Both the position numbers and the translations under genes were made by a program. From Chitinophagaceae bacterium (GTDB taxonomy: Bacteria; Bacteroidota; Bacteroidia; Chitinophagales; Chitinophagaceae): a stretch of 64,000 nt of DNA. This document shows positions 1 to 8,562 of the stretch, in pieces. The stretch is taken from the NCBI GenBank assembly GCA_003168265.1, contig PMSV01000012.1, forward strand, positions 186,001-250,000, in the 5' to 3' direction. The notes under the pieces are model-generated. The model saw nothing but the letters and a program-made list of their open reading frames with translations, ran no database searches and was not told where the DNA came from. Positions within the stretch are counted from its first letter, which is position 1, and each line of letters opens with the position of its first letter.

Positions 1-152
1 CCAGTCAATACATTTCCAATACCCAATCCAAGGCTGCTGAAAGTATCCTTCTTGTCGTATGGATTGCGGTTTTCCTTATAGGTGAACCAGGCTTCAATAG
101 AGAGCAACAAAACAAAGAATGGGATGGCGTAATATAGTAGATTTGGAGTCAT
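1..152 (-). CDS. sterol desaturase/fatty acid hydroxylase family protein, N-terminal fragment
   Basis: The minus strand from 152 reads a 50-codon open frame that runs off the left edge. It opens MTPNLLYYAIPFFVLLLSIE, a hydrophobic first membrane segment, followed by YKENRNPYDKKDTFSSLGLG. That pattern (membrane helix, charged KEN..PYD..D linker, then a second helix) resembles the N-terminus of Bacteroidota sterol desaturase family membrane di-iron enzymes. The histidine clusters that would confirm the family lie outside the window, so the call rests on the N-terminus alone. Confidence 0.55.
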   Translation of the reverse strand, partial: MTPNLLYYAIPFFVLLLSIEAWFTYKENRNPYDKKDTFSSLGLGIGNVLT

Positions 153-185
153 GGAGCCTATACCTAAAAATACAAAATAAATAAT

Positions 186-216
186 AAAGCCCCACTGTAG
201 ACACAGTCGGGCTTTT
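186..216 (-). terminator. intrinsic terminator after the sugar isomerase gene
   Basis: An inverted repeat pairs AAAGCCC with GGGCTTT, and an inner ACTG/CAGT continues the stem around a short loop. It lies about 85 bp past the stop of the minus-strand isomerase gene and before the next minus-strand gene. On the minus strand it is followed by a T-rich run. Confidence 0.7.
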
Positions 217-301
217 GGTTTTTTGAATCTGATTAAGTGCAGGGCGAAAATATTACTTTTCATCAAGATTGCATAGAAAAATTTAATTTCTATTTCCTGC
301 T

Positions 302-1222
302 CTAATATCCCCAATCTTTCATCGCTTTAAAATCGATTCCAACTGATTCTATTGGCGTGAGTGTCTGATAAGATTCCTGTTCAATAATAAAATAACTCGT
401 TCCTCCATCCCTGTTGGCCACATCAATAATTTCTTTTACGCCGAGTATCCCCTTGCCAAGCACCGTACTCTCATAACCGTCGTCCATCTCTCCCTTCACG
501 TTGGATTTGATTTCATCCTTTACATGCATCAGCTCAAAACGGCCCGGATATTTACGAATGATCTCTATGGCCCTCCCTCCGGCGCCATACATATTGCCGA
601 TATCCATTTGCTGAGCGACAAGGGTCGGGTCCGTATGTTCTAAGATAATATCATAAATCTTCTGGTTATTGATCTCAGAATTGAATTCAAAATTGTGGTT
701 ATGATAACCGAATTTCATCCCATATTTTTTACACAGCTCTCCGCTTTTATTGAAGAGATCCAACCATTTGAGCAGACCGTCATAGTCTTTCCTGAGGCTT
801 TCATCAAGCCAGGGGCTTATTACGAATTTCTGACCTGCCTTGGCAGCATCATCTACTGTGTTTTTCCATTCATCCGTGAAATCCTTTTTTGCATCGTCCC
901 AATGTTTGGGCCCCAATACCGTATGCCCGCTGATCATCCTCAGGCCAAGATCATCCAATATTTTCCGAAAATCAGTCACGGGATATCCATAGAATTTACG
1001 ATTGGAATAACCCGCATGCTCGACATATTTGTAACCTATACCCGCCACCTTTCTTAAGGTATCGAGCGGTGCAACCTTCATGTCGTCGCGAACAGAATAC
1101 AATTGAAGCCCCGTAATTCTTTCATTATTCTTCAACAAATGGGGCAGCCAGTTTGGAAGCAGAGTCGCTCCGGAAATGGCTAATGAACTTTCTTTAAGAA
1201 ATTTTCTTCTGGATTTAAGCAT
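302..1222 (-). CDS. sugar phosphate isomerase/epimerase (AP endonuclease 2-type TIM barrel), Tat-type signal
   Basis: A 306-residue protein of the xylose isomerase-like TIM barrel superfamily. I chose the ATG at 1222 because it is followed at once by KSRRKFLKESS, a twin-arginine signal, then a hydrophobic stretch. The longer upstream frame looks non-coding. The mature part begins GLQLYSVRDDM, typical of secreted Bacteroidota sugar isomerases. It contains metal-site segments GYHNHNFEF, QQMDIGNMYG and MHVKDE. The substrate cannot be read from the sequence. Members of this family isomerise or epimerise sugars, or act with oxidoreductases on inositol and keto-sugars. The gene stands alone, divergent from accD, with a terminator 85 bp downstream. 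Confidence 0.8.
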   Translation of the reverse strand: MLKSRRKFLKESSLAISGATLLPNWLPHLLKNNERITGLQLYSVRDDMKVAPLDTLRKVAGIGYKYVEHAGYSNRKFYGYPVTDFRKILDDLGLRMISGHTVLGPKHWDDAKKDFTDEWKNTVDDAAKAGQKFVISPWLDESLRKDYDGLLKWLDLFNKSGELCKKYGMKFGYHNHNFEFNSEINNQKIYDIILEHTDPTLVAQQMDIGNMYGAGGRAIEIIRKYPGRFELMHVKDEIKSNVKGEMDDGYESTVLGKGILGVKEIIDVANRDGGTSYFIIEQESYQTLTPIESVGIDFKAMKDWGY

Positions 1223-1364
1223 AACGTTAGCATTGATGCAGCAATATAATTTTTCTAAAGCAAACCCGGAAAAAAAATGAGTGCCACTACCTGAAAATGG
1301 CCTATCTTGTCTGCTATCTTCGTCCATTTAGGAAGGGCTGCAACAGAAAGTGATCGTTCTGTAT

Positions 1365-1372
1365 TATATTTG
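1365..1372 (+). promoter_or_regulatory. -7 element (TATATTTG) upstream of accD
   Basis: Exact match to the Bacteroidota TAnnTTTG -7 element, 81 bp before the accD ATG. No clear -33 TTTG lies 19-21 bp upstream, so the assignment is moderate. It would give a leader of roughly 75-80 nt for the accD-smpB-plsC run. Confidence 0.45.
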
Positions 1373-1453
1373 CCGCCCAAAAAGAACATCGATTAAGTGT
1401 TCAAATGATATGAATCTCAGATGGAAAATCCATCTCATAAAATTTGATTGAAG

Positions 1454-2365
1454 ATGAAATTAGAAGAAGATTTTGAAGCCAATCTGGCAGGAGATGAGGG
1501 CACGACGGATGAAACAAAGACCAGTTGGTTTAAGAGAATCAAAAAAGGCATACTGACCAGTACTGCGGAGAAAAAAGAAGCTCCGGAGGGGCTTTGGACC
1601 AAATGCCCGAATTGCAATTATATATGTACAGTCACCGAATTAAGGGAATACCTCTTCGTTTGCCCCAAATGCAGCCATCACCACAGAATTGGAAGTTCCG
1701 AATATTTTGAGATCCTCTTCAACGACAATCACTACGAAGTCTTTTTTGAAAACATCCGGTCAAAGGACTTCCTGCATTTCACGGATCTGAAATCTTATGG
1801 GAAAAGACTCGAAGAGACCTGGGCGAAAACGGATATCACTGATTCCATCCGTATTGCCGCGGGAAATGTGAAAGAACACCATATTGTCGTAGGGTGCATG
1901 GATTTTGAATTCATTGGTGGATCGCTTGGAAGTGTGATGGGCGAGCGGATATCAAGGGCCATCGATTACTGTCTGGCCCATCGTTGCGGTCTGCTGATAA
2001 TTTGTAAGTCCGGGGGAGCCAGGATGATGGAAAGCGCATTTTCCCTCATGCAGCTCGCAAAAGTCTCCGGGAAATTATCCCAATTGACTGACGCCAGGAT
2101 CCCATATATTTCCCTACTCACAGACCCTTCATTTGGAGGGATTTCCGCTTCCTTCGGCATGCTTGGCGACCTGAATATCGCAGAGCCGGGAGCCCTGATC
2201 GGATTTGCCGGTCCCAGGGTCATTAAGGAAACCATTAAAAAAGACCTTCCCGAAGGTTTCCAGCGAAGCGAATTCCTTCTCGATCATGGCTTTCTGGATT
2301 TCATCGTCAACCGTAAGGAATTGAAAGACAAAATTGCCACACTGATGACCCTTTTTAAAAGCTGA
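1454..2365 (+). CDS. accD: acetyl-CoA carboxylase carboxyltransferase subunit beta
   Basis: AccD forms, with AccA, the carboxyltransferase that moves CO2 from carboxybiotin to acetyl-CoA, the first step of fatty acid synthesis. The 303-residue protein has the N-terminal four-cysteine zinc ribbon (CPNC about residue 51, CPKC about 70). The crotonase-like core follows, with GGSLGSVMGERISRAI, CKSGGARMMES and TDPSFGGISASFGMLGD. The last two hold the oxyanion-hole glycines of the family. I took the ATG at 1454 over a TTG two codons upstream. accA is not in the window. smpB follows after 24 bp, so the two are probably co-transcribed. Confidence 0.95.
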   Translation: MKLEEDFEANLAGDEGTTDETKTSWFKRIKKGILTSTAEKKEAPEGLWTKCPNCNYICTVTELREYLFVCPKCSHHHRIGSSEYFEILFNDNHYEVFFENIRSKDFLHFTDLKSYGKRLEETWAKTDITDSIRIAAGNVKEHHIVVGCMDFEFIGGSLGSVMGERISRAIDYCLAHRCGLLIICKSGGARMMESAFSLMQLAKVSGKLSQLTDARIPYISLLTDPSFGGISASFGMLGDLNIAEPGALIGFAGPRVIKETIKKDLPEGFQRSEFLLDHGFLDFIVNRKELKDKIATLMTLFKS

Positions 2366-2389
2366 TTGCAATCTACCTTCCTCAACTAA

Positions 2390-2827
2390 ATGGCTGAAAT
2401 CAGAAACCGCTCCGCCTATCATGATTATTTCATTGAAGAAAAATTCGATGCGGGAATGGTATTGGCCGGAACAGAAGTTAAATCCATCCGGGATGGGAAG
2501 GTTTCCTTTGCAGACAGTTTTTGTTTTTTCGACAAGGGTGAATTATGGGTCAAGAGCCTTCATATTGCCGAATACAGGTTTGGAACCACCAATAATCATC
2601 TCTCCGTCCATGATAGAAAATTGCTACTCCGGAAAAAAGAACTCCGCAAACTCGAGAACAAAATGAAGGAGAAGGGATTTACGATCATTCCCCTAAGAAT
2701 TTTCTTCAACGAAAGAGGTTATGCTAAAATGGAAATCGGTCTTTGCAGAGGCAAAAAAATATTTGATAAAAGGGAAACTATCAAAAACCGGGATTCCGAA
2801 AGGGAATTGAGACGTTATTTGAAATAG
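2390..2827 (+). CDS. smpB: SsrA-binding protein SmpB
   Basis: SmpB binds tmRNA and delivers it to stalled ribosomes for trans-translation. The 145-residue length is usual. The sequence shows NRSAYHDYFIEEKFDAGMVL and GTEVKSIRDGKVSFADSF at the start of the oligonucleotide-binding barrel. It ends with the basic tail KRETIKNRDSERELRRYLK that enters the ribosomal decoding site. It lies 24 bp behind accD and 55 bp ahead of the acyltransferase gene. No tmRNA gene was seen in the window. Confidence 0.96.
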   Translation: MAEIRNRSAYHDYFIEEKFDAGMVLAGTEVKSIRDGKVSFADSFCFFDKGELWVKSLHIAEYRFGTTNNHLSVHDRKLLLRKKELRKLENKMKEKGFTIIPLRIFFNERGYAKMEIGLCRGKKIFDKRETIKNRDSERELRRYLK

Positions 2828-2882
2828 AAGGTTTCTGGATTTGACAAAACTGCGTACATTCGGTTCATCGAATGCTCAAACC

Positions 2883-3650
2883 ATGACCTCCCTCATCGAC
2901 AGACTAAAAAATGTGAAAATCATCCGAAAGCTGGTCTATGTATTGGTAGGTTCGATCACCTATCCGGGATTCGTTTGGTTCAACAAACTGAAGATCAAAG
3001 GCACGGAACATATCCGGGAACTCCCCAAATCCAATGTGATTTTCGTAAGCAATCACCAGACCTATTTTGTAGATGTGATCAGTTTCCTTCATATTTTTTG
3101 CGCCGTCAAATGGGGAAAGAAAAACAAATTGGGCGTCCCCTATTACCTGCTCAATCCATTCACAAATGTATATTTCGTATCGGCAGCCGAGACCATGAGA
3201 ACAAGCTTCATGACCAGGCTATTTGCATTAGCAGGCGCCATTACAGTCAGGAGAACCTGGAATCAGGATAGTAAGGATACCAGAAAAGGACTGGACCCCT
3301 CCGACACGCGCAAAATAATACAATCACTAAAGAACAGTTGGATCATCACCTTCCCTCAGGGTACGACCAAAGCATTTGCCCCTGGTCGTAAAGGAACAGC
3401 TTTGATCATCAAACAAACCAGGCCCATTGTAGTTCCAGTGGTGATTGACGGTTTCTGGAGAGCATTTCATAAAAAGGGAATATCGCTCTTAAAGACCGGA
3501 ACCCGTCTCAGCGTCACCTTCAAAGCTCCCTTGGAAATCGATTACGATGCGCCGACAGAAAAAATTCTGGATCAGATCATGGATTCCATAGAACAAACTA
3601 AGGATTACATGAAGAGGGGAAATCATCATTGGGAAACCTCGGAAGTCTAG
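2883..3650 (+). CDS. PlsC-like lysophospholipid acyltransferase with atypical motifs
   Basis: A 255-residue membrane-associated acyltransferase of the PlsC/LPLAT fold, which would acylate lysophosphatidate or a related acceptor. Motif I reads SNHQTYFVD (residues 56-64). The usual HX4D box therefore appears as HX5D, with one extra residue between His and Asp. The usual FPEGTRS box is FPQGTTK, followed by the GRKGTA segment. A hydrophobic N-terminal part and PIVVPVVIDGFWRAF complete the fold. The ATG at 2883 is preferred. A TTG at 2841 would add 14 poorly conserved-looking residues. The stop overlaps the stop of the convergent thioesterase gene by 4 bp. The family call is firm; substrate and activity are uncertain because of the altered motifs. 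Confidence 0.8.
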   Translation: MTSLIDRLKNVKIIRKLVYVLVGSITYPGFVWFNKLKIKGTEHIRELPKSNVIFVSNHQTYFVDVISFLHIFCAVKWGKKNKLGVPYYLLNPFTNVYFVSAAETMRTSFMTRLFALAGAITVRRTWNQDSKDTRKGLDPSDTRKIIQSLKNSWIITFPQGTTKAFAPGRKGTALIIKQTRPIVVPVVIDGFWRAFHKKGISLLKTGTRLSVTFKAPLEIDYDAPTEKILDQIMDSIEQTKDYMKRGNHHWETSEV

Positions 3651-4168
3651 TCTTTCACAAACAAGGCCTTGAGTTCATCTGCATCCTCCGGTTTCATTTT
3701 TCCACCCAGGATCAGCCGCAATTGTCTTCTGCGAAGCGCCCCTTCGAATATCTTTTGCTCCTCCTCTGTTTCGGTAACAAGTGGCGGCACAAGCCGGGGT
3801 TTGCGATTGGGATCAAGCGCCACGAAAGTATAATAGGCTTCATTGCTCTTGTACTTGTATTGTTGCAGGTGATCTTCCCCCCAAACTTTGATATATACCT
3901 CCATTGAAGTATTAAAGGCACGGCTTACTTTAGCTTCGATATGAACCACATTGCCCAGCTTGATCGGGTTTTCAAATGAAATATTATCCACGGATGCTGT
4001 TACCACCGGTGAATTGCAATGCTTTCCTGCTGCCAGGGCGGCCGCAATGTCCATCCAATACATAAGACGGCCTCCCATCAGGTTACCAAAAACATTGGTA
4101 TCATTCGGCAATACCAGTTCGGTCATCACGATATGTGAATCTTTAGGATTTTTCGATTTCAAGACCAT
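3647..4168 (-). CDS. acyl-CoA thioesterase (hotdog fold, YciA/ACOT type)
   Basis: A 173-residue single hotdog-domain thioesterase that hydrolyses acyl-CoA to free acid and CoA. The diagnostic N-terminal motif NVFGNLMGGRLMYWMDIAAA spans residues 25-44. The Asn, Gly-Gly and Asp pattern is that of YciA/ACOT7 enzymes. It continues with VTASVDNISFENPIKLGNVV, the usual second strand region. A C-terminal extension of about 40 residues rich in Glu, Arg and Lys follows the hotdog. The gene is monocistronic on the minus strand and overlaps plsC-like tail to tail (shared ctag). Confidence 0.9.
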   Translation of the reverse strand: MVLKSKNPKDSHIVMTELVLPNDTNVFGNLMGGRLMYWMDIAAALAAGKHCNSPVVTASVDNISFENPIKLGNVVHIEAKVSRAFNTSMEVYIKVWGEDHLQQYKYKSNEAYYTFVALDPNRKPRLVPPLVTETEEEQKIFEGALRRRQLRLILGGKMKPEDADELKALFVKD

Positions 4169-4203
4169 TCAAAAATTTTTGTAAATATACTGTGGCACTC
4201 CGA

Positions 4204-5301
4204 TCAAACAACCTGCTTAACCAATGTCTTTAGAAAGGACTCATCCGCATCTGCACCTACCCCGGGCAAATCAGGTATTTGCAGGAAATAGCCTCTATAG
4301 CGAACCCCATCCACCACCGGATCCACTTTATGCCCCAGCAGGCAGGTATCCATATCGTAGAATTGAATATTATCAAAGGCTGAGGCAAAATGCGCAAAAG
4401 CTGTCAGAGCTACCCGACTTTCCAGCATGCCTCCCATCATACATGGAATTCCTGCCTCTTCACAAACCGAATTGATCTTCTCAGCCTCGAAAATGCCTCC
4501 CGATTTGGCAAATTTTATGTTGATAGAATCACAGGCCCCGGCCCGGATCAGCCGCACGGCATCATGGTGGTCAAAAACGCTTTCATCAGCCATGATTGGG
4601 ATTGATGAGACCCTGCGTAATTCAGGTAATCGCTCATCCTGCCAGGATCTCATAGGCTGTTCACAGAATTGGATCTGGTATTGAAATATTTTTCCGAGTA
4701 CCAACTTGGCTGCATCGAAATCCCAACCCTGGTTGGCATCAATTCTCAGTATCATTTGTTCTCCGACCGCCTCCCGGATACTGCGCACCCTCTCAACATC
4801 CTCCTCAGCCTTTTTCCCCAATTTGATTTTAATGATTCTCACACCCTGCTTTTTGAATTCGATGGCCTGTGCAGCCATTTCATCGGGAGTTTGGATACCA
4901 ATGGTAAGATCCGTTTCCAATTTTTTTCCCCTGCCTCCTAAAAAAGCGTAAAGCGGTTTTTGAGCATGCTTGGAAGCTATATCGTAGAGTGCCATGTCAA
5001 AAGCGCTCTTGATCGTGGCATTGAAAGCGGTGAAATCATGAAGCTCCTTCATCCGGCCTTCGATATCCAAAGGATCCCTTCCTTTCCAAAGCAGGGCAAA
5101 ATCCCGGGCCATTTCAAAACAAGTAGATTGGGTTTCTCCAACGATCATGGGGAAAGCAGAACACTCACCTACCCCATAAAAACCCTGATCCGTGTAGATC
5201 CGGATAAAAATATTTTGAGCCGTTTCCATGGTACCTGTCGCTATTGTGAAAGGATGCATGGGTATGCTAAACCGGTAGATTTCCGTGTAGCTTATTCTCA
5301 T
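4204..5301 (-). CDS. dipeptide epimerase (L-Ala-D/L-Glu epimerase type, enolase superfamily)
   Basis: A 365-residue enolase-superfamily enzyme of the muconate lactonising subgroup. It shows the catalytic KIK pair (residues 158-160), metal ligands in RIDANQGW (Asp188), FCEQP (Glu214) and MADES (Asp239), and the opposite-face lysine in INIKFAK (263-266). This set fits dipeptide epimerases, which interconvert L-Ala-D-Glu and L-Ala-L-Glu from murein peptides. The exact dipeptide specificity is not readable. The ATG overlaps the stop of the upstream D-aminoacylase gene (ATGA), so the two are translationally coupled. This supports a joint role in using peptides that contain D-amino acids. Confidence 0.87.
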   Translation of the reverse strand: MRISYTEIYRFSIPMHPFTIATGTMETAQNIFIRIYTDQGFYGVGECSAFPMIVGETQSTCFEMARDFALLWKGRDPLDIEGRMKELHDFTAFNATIKSAFDMALYDIASKHAQKPLYAFLGGRGKKLETDLTIGIQTPDEMAAQAIEFKKQGVRIIKIKLGKKAEEDVERVRSIREAVGEQMILRIDANQGWDFDAAKLVLGKIFQYQIQFCEQPMRSWQDERLPELRRVSSIPIMADESVFDHHDAVRLIRAGACDSINIKFAKSGGIFEAEKINSVCEEAGIPCMMGGMLESRVALTAFAHFASAFDNIQFYDMDTCLLGHKVDPVVDGVRYRGYFLQIPDLPGVGADADESFLKTLVKQVV

Positions 5302-6980
5302 TTTTTCTCCGACTTTTTACCTGGACCATCGACCACCCTCCCGGGTTTGGCTCCGGTATGCTCTCCATCCTTTAAAACCTCGGTTCCATTGACAAAAACG
5401 TCGATCATTCCAGTCGCATATTGCTGGGGACTTTCATAGGTAGACATCGCATTGATTTTTTCCGGATCAAAAATCACGATATCGGCATAATTGCCCCTGA
5501 TAAGGGTCCCTCTTTTTTTGATATGAAGCTGGGAAGCTGCAAGCCCCGTGAGGCGATGAACAGCTTCCGGAAGCGTGATCAGTTCCTCATCTCTGACATA
5601 ATGCCCAAGTAATCTGGCAAAATTGCCATAGGCCCTGGGATGGGTACTGCTCTTTAGAAAAATGCCTTCAGGCGCCATGCTCGCTGCATCCGAACCAAAA
5701 GAGACATAGGGTAGCCGGATCTGCTTTTTGACATTTTCCTCGCTCATTAGAAAATAGATAACCTCAATTCGCGAATGGTCTTGAACGATCAGGTCAAGTA
5801 CGGTCTCTTCCGGTGATTTCCCTCTCATCCTTGCAATCTCACCCAGTCTTTTCCCTGTCAGGTATTTAAGAGAGTCCTGCTTGAAACCCGTGCAAATGAT
5901 ATTATCCGGCCCCGCTCCCAAGTAGAGATTTTCCCAATCATCGGAAGGCTCATCCATTTCATACATAATTTTTTTCCGGATCTCCGGATCTTTCAGCCTT
6001 TGCACCCACTTATCCAGGCCCCCTTCCTGTACATAGGTAGGCATCGCTGCATCAAAACCCGTAGCCCCAGCAGTATAAGTGTACATGCATGCGGAAATAT
6101 CCAGTCCTATTTTACGCGCACTGTCTATTTTTTTTATCAGGCTGTCCATTTTGAACCAGTTAGGCTTGCCCGCTGCCTTCAAATGCCAGATGATGGCTGG
6201 AATTCCCGCTTCCTTCGAAATATCAATCAGTTCATCGGCACCCTGAAGCAATTGATTGCCCTCACTACGCATATGGGAAATATAAACTCCGCCGTATTTG
6301 GAAACAACCTTGCAAAGCTCGATCAATTCCTGGGTCCTTGCATAGGTTCCGGGTGCATAAATAAGAGCAGAACCAATGCCCAGCGCTCCGTCTGCCATAC
6401 CCTCTTTAACCAGCTCTTTCATACTGGTAAGTTCCGCCGAATCAGGAGCCCGGTTATCGAATAAAAGATAATTTTCCCTGATGGTAGCAGCGCCTAGAAA
6501 AGAAGCCAGGTTCGTAGAAACGCCTCTTTTCTGCATATATTCCAGGTATCCTCTCAGGGTGTTCCATACAACGGGATATTTGATATCGCCCTGCTGTTTC
6601 TGATTCAGTCTCTTCAAGGTATCGTTCCATGGCCCCATGGACTCACCCTCCCCAAACACTTCAAGTGTAACTCCCTGCTTGATTGCGCTCATTGAACGCC
6701 CGTCAGCGATCAGGGATACCATTGACTGACTTTGCATGTCGATAAATCCTGGACCAACAGCCATTCCCTTTGCATCGATCACATGAGCGGCAGTCGCATC
6801 TGAAAGGTTACCCACATAAGCAATGGTATCTGCATTGATGGCCACATCACCCCGGTAAGGATTGCCTCCATTCCCATCAAATATTATCCCATTGTGGATG
6901 ATCGTTTCATAATGTTTTCCCAGTTTGCAGGAAGAAAACACCATGCCTCCAAGAGCAATAAAAACTATCCATTTACGCAT
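5298..6980 (-). CDS. N-acyl-D-amino-acid deacylase (D-aminoacylase family amidohydrolase), lipoprotein
   Basis: A 560-residue amidohydrolase that would release D-amino acids from N-acylated forms. I chose the ATG at 6980 because it yields a lipoprotein signal, MRKWIVFIALGGMVFSSC, with Cys18 as the lipidation site. The 41 residues further upstream in frame are not credible. Family marks include YETIIHNGIIFDGNGGNP, DAKGMAVGPGFIDMQSQS, the region IGSALIYAPGTYA, YISHMRSEGNQ and the C-terminal LTGLAASQLHIKKRGTL. The metal-site HxH of many relatives appears here as DMQSQS, so metal binding may differ. It is the first gene of a two-gene unit with the dipeptide epimerase. Confidence 0.85.
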   Translation of the reverse strand: MRKWIVFIALGGMVFSSCKLGKHYETIIHNGIIFDGNGGNPYRGDVAINADTIAYVGNLSDATAAHVIDAKGMAVGPGFIDMQSQSMVSLIADGRSMSAIKQGVTLEVFGEGESMGPWNDTLKRLNQKQQGDIKYPVVWNTLRGYLEYMQKRGVSTNLASFLGAATIRENYLLFDNRAPDSAELTSMKELVKEGMADGALGIGSALIYAPGTYARTQELIELCKVVSKYGGVYISHMRSEGNQLLQGADELIDISKEAGIPAIIWHLKAAGKPNWFKMDSLIKKIDSARKIGLDISACMYTYTAGATGFDAAMPTYVQEGGLDKWVQRLKDPEIRKKIMYEMDEPSDDWENLYLGAGPDNIICTGFKQDSLKYLTGKRLGEIARMRGKSPEETVLDLIVQDHSRIEVIYFLMSEENVKKQIRLPYVSFGSDAASMAPEGIFLKSSTHPRAYGNFARLLGHYVRDEELITLPEAVHRLTGLAASQLHIKKRGTLIRGNYADIVIFDPEKINAMSTYESPQQYATGMIDVFVNGTEVLKDGEHTGAKPGRVVDGPGKKSEKK

Positions 6981-7075
6981 AAAGAAGATTAATACCGAAT
7001 GTAAGAAATAATAGCGTCCCGGAAAAAGGATGGTCAATGGACCCCGATCGAAAAAATCCAAATGAAAATCCTCCT

Positions 7076-7083
7076 TACATTTG
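7076..7083 (+). promoter_or_regulatory. -7 element (TACATTTG) of the proline dehydrogenase gene
   Basis: Exact TAnnTTTG match ending 9 bp before the ATG at 7093. If transcription starts a few bases past the box, the mRNA leader is only about 6 nt. No convincing -33 TTTG is visible. Confidence 0.5.
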
Positions 7084-7092
7084 CCCACTAAT

Positions 7093-8313
7093 ATGCAAAA
7101 CATTTCTTTCGAAAATACTCAAAACGCATTTGAATATAAAAGTGACAAGGGGCTCAAAAGAGCCGATTTTCTTTTCTCCTCCATGGGCCACCCCTGGCTG
7201 GTAAAGATCGGCACAAAGATCACACCCTGGGCTATACGAAGCGGCATACCCGTAAAAGGCATTATCCGCAATACCATATTCTCACAATTTGTCGGTGGAG
7301 AAACCCTCGAACAAACCGCCTCAGTAGTTAAAAAACTCGGAGAATACCATGTCCAGGTCATTCTCGATTATGGAGTCGAAGGCGGAGAAAAAGGAGATCC
7401 CGTATTCGACCATGCCTGCGATGAATTTATCCGCGTCATTCAATATGCGTCCACCCAGCCCAATATCCCCTTCATGAGCGTCAAGGTCACCGGCTTTGCC
7501 CGCTTTGACCTCCTCGCCAAACTGGACCAATCCGTTGGCGGCCATGAAGGCAGCCTCATGAAGCGCTATAACAAGGCCCTCGATGCCCTTTCCGAAGAAG
7601 AAAAGAAGGAATGGCAGCGCGTCCAGGACCGTATGCTAAGGATCTGCAATACCGCCTCCGAGAAAAATGTCGGCGTACTGGTAGATGCCGAAGATTCCTG
7701 GATCCAGGATCCCGTAGATGTCATCACCATCCTCATGATGGAGCAATTCAATAAGGGAAAAGTTGTTGTTTACAATACGCTGCAATTATACAGGACCGAC
7801 CGTCTGCAATTCCTGAGAGACAGCCTCGAAGCCGCGCAAATGAGGAATTTTGTCCTCGGATCCAAACTCGTTCGCGGAGCCTATATGGAAAAAGAAAGAA
7901 AAAGAGCTTTGGAACAGAGCTACCCCTCTCCCATTCACCCCGACAAAGAAGCCACGGACAGAGACTATAACGAAGGAATCAATATCTGTGTAGAAAATAT
8001 CGACCGCACCGCACTCATCGTTGCCTCCCACAACGAATACAGCAACCTCTACACGACCGAACTCCTCAAAGAAAGGGGCCTTCCCCTAAATCATCCCCAT
8101 ATCCATTTCTCCCAGCTATATGGAATGAGCGACAATATCACCTTCAATCTCGCAAAAGCCGGCTGCAGCGTAAGCAAATACCTGCCCTTCGGCCCCATCG
8201 GCGACGTTGTCCCCTATCTCATGCGCAGAGCTGAAGAAAATACCTCCATGTCCGGCCAGACCGGACGGGAGCTCGCCCTCATCCGCAAAGAAAGAAAGAG
8301 AAGAGGAATATAA
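7093..8313 (+). CDS. proline dehydrogenase (monofunctional, FAD-dependent)
   Basis: Oxidises L-proline to pyrroline-5-carboxylate with FAD, feeding electrons to quinones. The 406-residue length and the lack of an aldehyde dehydrogenase domain show the monofunctional form. Barrel motifs are VLVDAEDSW, SKLVRGAYMEKER, VASHNEYS, and the C-terminal signature YLPFGPIGDVVPYLMRRAEE that binds substrate. I start at the ATG at 7093. The TTG four codons upstream lies inside the -7 promoter box. No pyrroline-5-carboxylate dehydrogenase gene is nearby. Synonymous sites here are strikingly rich in C compared with neighbouring genes. Confidence 0.93.
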   Translation: MQNISFENTQNAFEYKSDKGLKRADFLFSSMGHPWLVKIGTKITPWAIRSGIPVKGIIRNTIFSQFVGGETLEQTASVVKKLGEYHVQVILDYGVEGGEKGDPVFDHACDEFIRVIQYASTQPNIPFMSVKVTGFARFDLLAKLDQSVGGHEGSLMKRYNKALDALSEEEKKEWQRVQDRMLRICNTASEKNVGVLVDAEDSWIQDPVDVITILMMEQFNKGKVVVYNTLQLYRTDRLQFLRDSLEAAQMRNFVLGSKLVRGAYMEKERKRALEQSYPSPIHPDKEATDRDYNEGINICVENIDRTALIVASHNEYSNLYTTELLKERGLPLNHPHIHFSQLYGMSDNITFNLAKAGCSVSKYLPFGPIGDVVPYLMRRAEENTSMSGQTGRELALIRKERKRRGI

Positions 8314-8329
8314 TTTAACGGCTATAATG

Positions 8330-8337
8330 TACATTTG
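8330..8337 (+). promoter_or_regulatory. -7 element (TACATTTG) of tRNA-Val
   Basis: Exact TAnnTTTG match, 8 bp before the first base of the tRNA and downstream of the proline dehydrogenase stop. It lets the tRNA be transcribed separately from that gene. Confidence 0.5.
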
Positions 8338-8345
8338 CAGCCCCC

Positions 8346-8420
8346 GGGCTGTTAGCTCAGTTGGTTCAGAGCGCTGCTTTGACAGAGCAGAGGTCACTGG
8401 TTCGAGCCCAGTACAGCCCA
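8346..8420 (+). tRNA. tRNA-Val (anticodon GAC)
   Basis: A complete 75-nt cloverleaf. The acceptor stem pairs GGGCTGT with ACAGCCC. The D stem is GCTC/GAGC. The anticodon stem CTGCT/AGCAG encloses TTGACAG with GAC at positions 34-36. The T stem ACTGG/CCAGT encloses TTCGAGC, and the discriminator base is A. CCA is not encoded. A terminator follows within 4 bp. Confidence 0.95.
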
Positions 8421-8423
8421 CAG

Positions 8424-8448
8424 GCGCAATTCTCAAATTGCGCTTTTT
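8424..8448 (+). terminator. intrinsic terminator of tRNA-Val
   Basis: A perfect 8-bp stem, GCGCAATT/AATTGCGC with a CTCA loop, followed directly by five T. It begins 3 bp after the tRNA. Confidence 0.9.
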
Positions 8449-8562
8449 AATGTCTCCTATTTCTGCCTTATCAAGCTATCTGTAAACCAGTTTCATTTGG
8501 TAAATTTTATGCGAAAGAACTGCCGAATTTGAAACAAAGCCAAAATCCTGACACTGGATCAA

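Noticed and set aside
8207-8485. Open frame running across tRNA-Val on the plus strand
   Set aside because: It overlaps a well-folded tRNA and the proline dehydrogenase end in another frame. It is a shadow.
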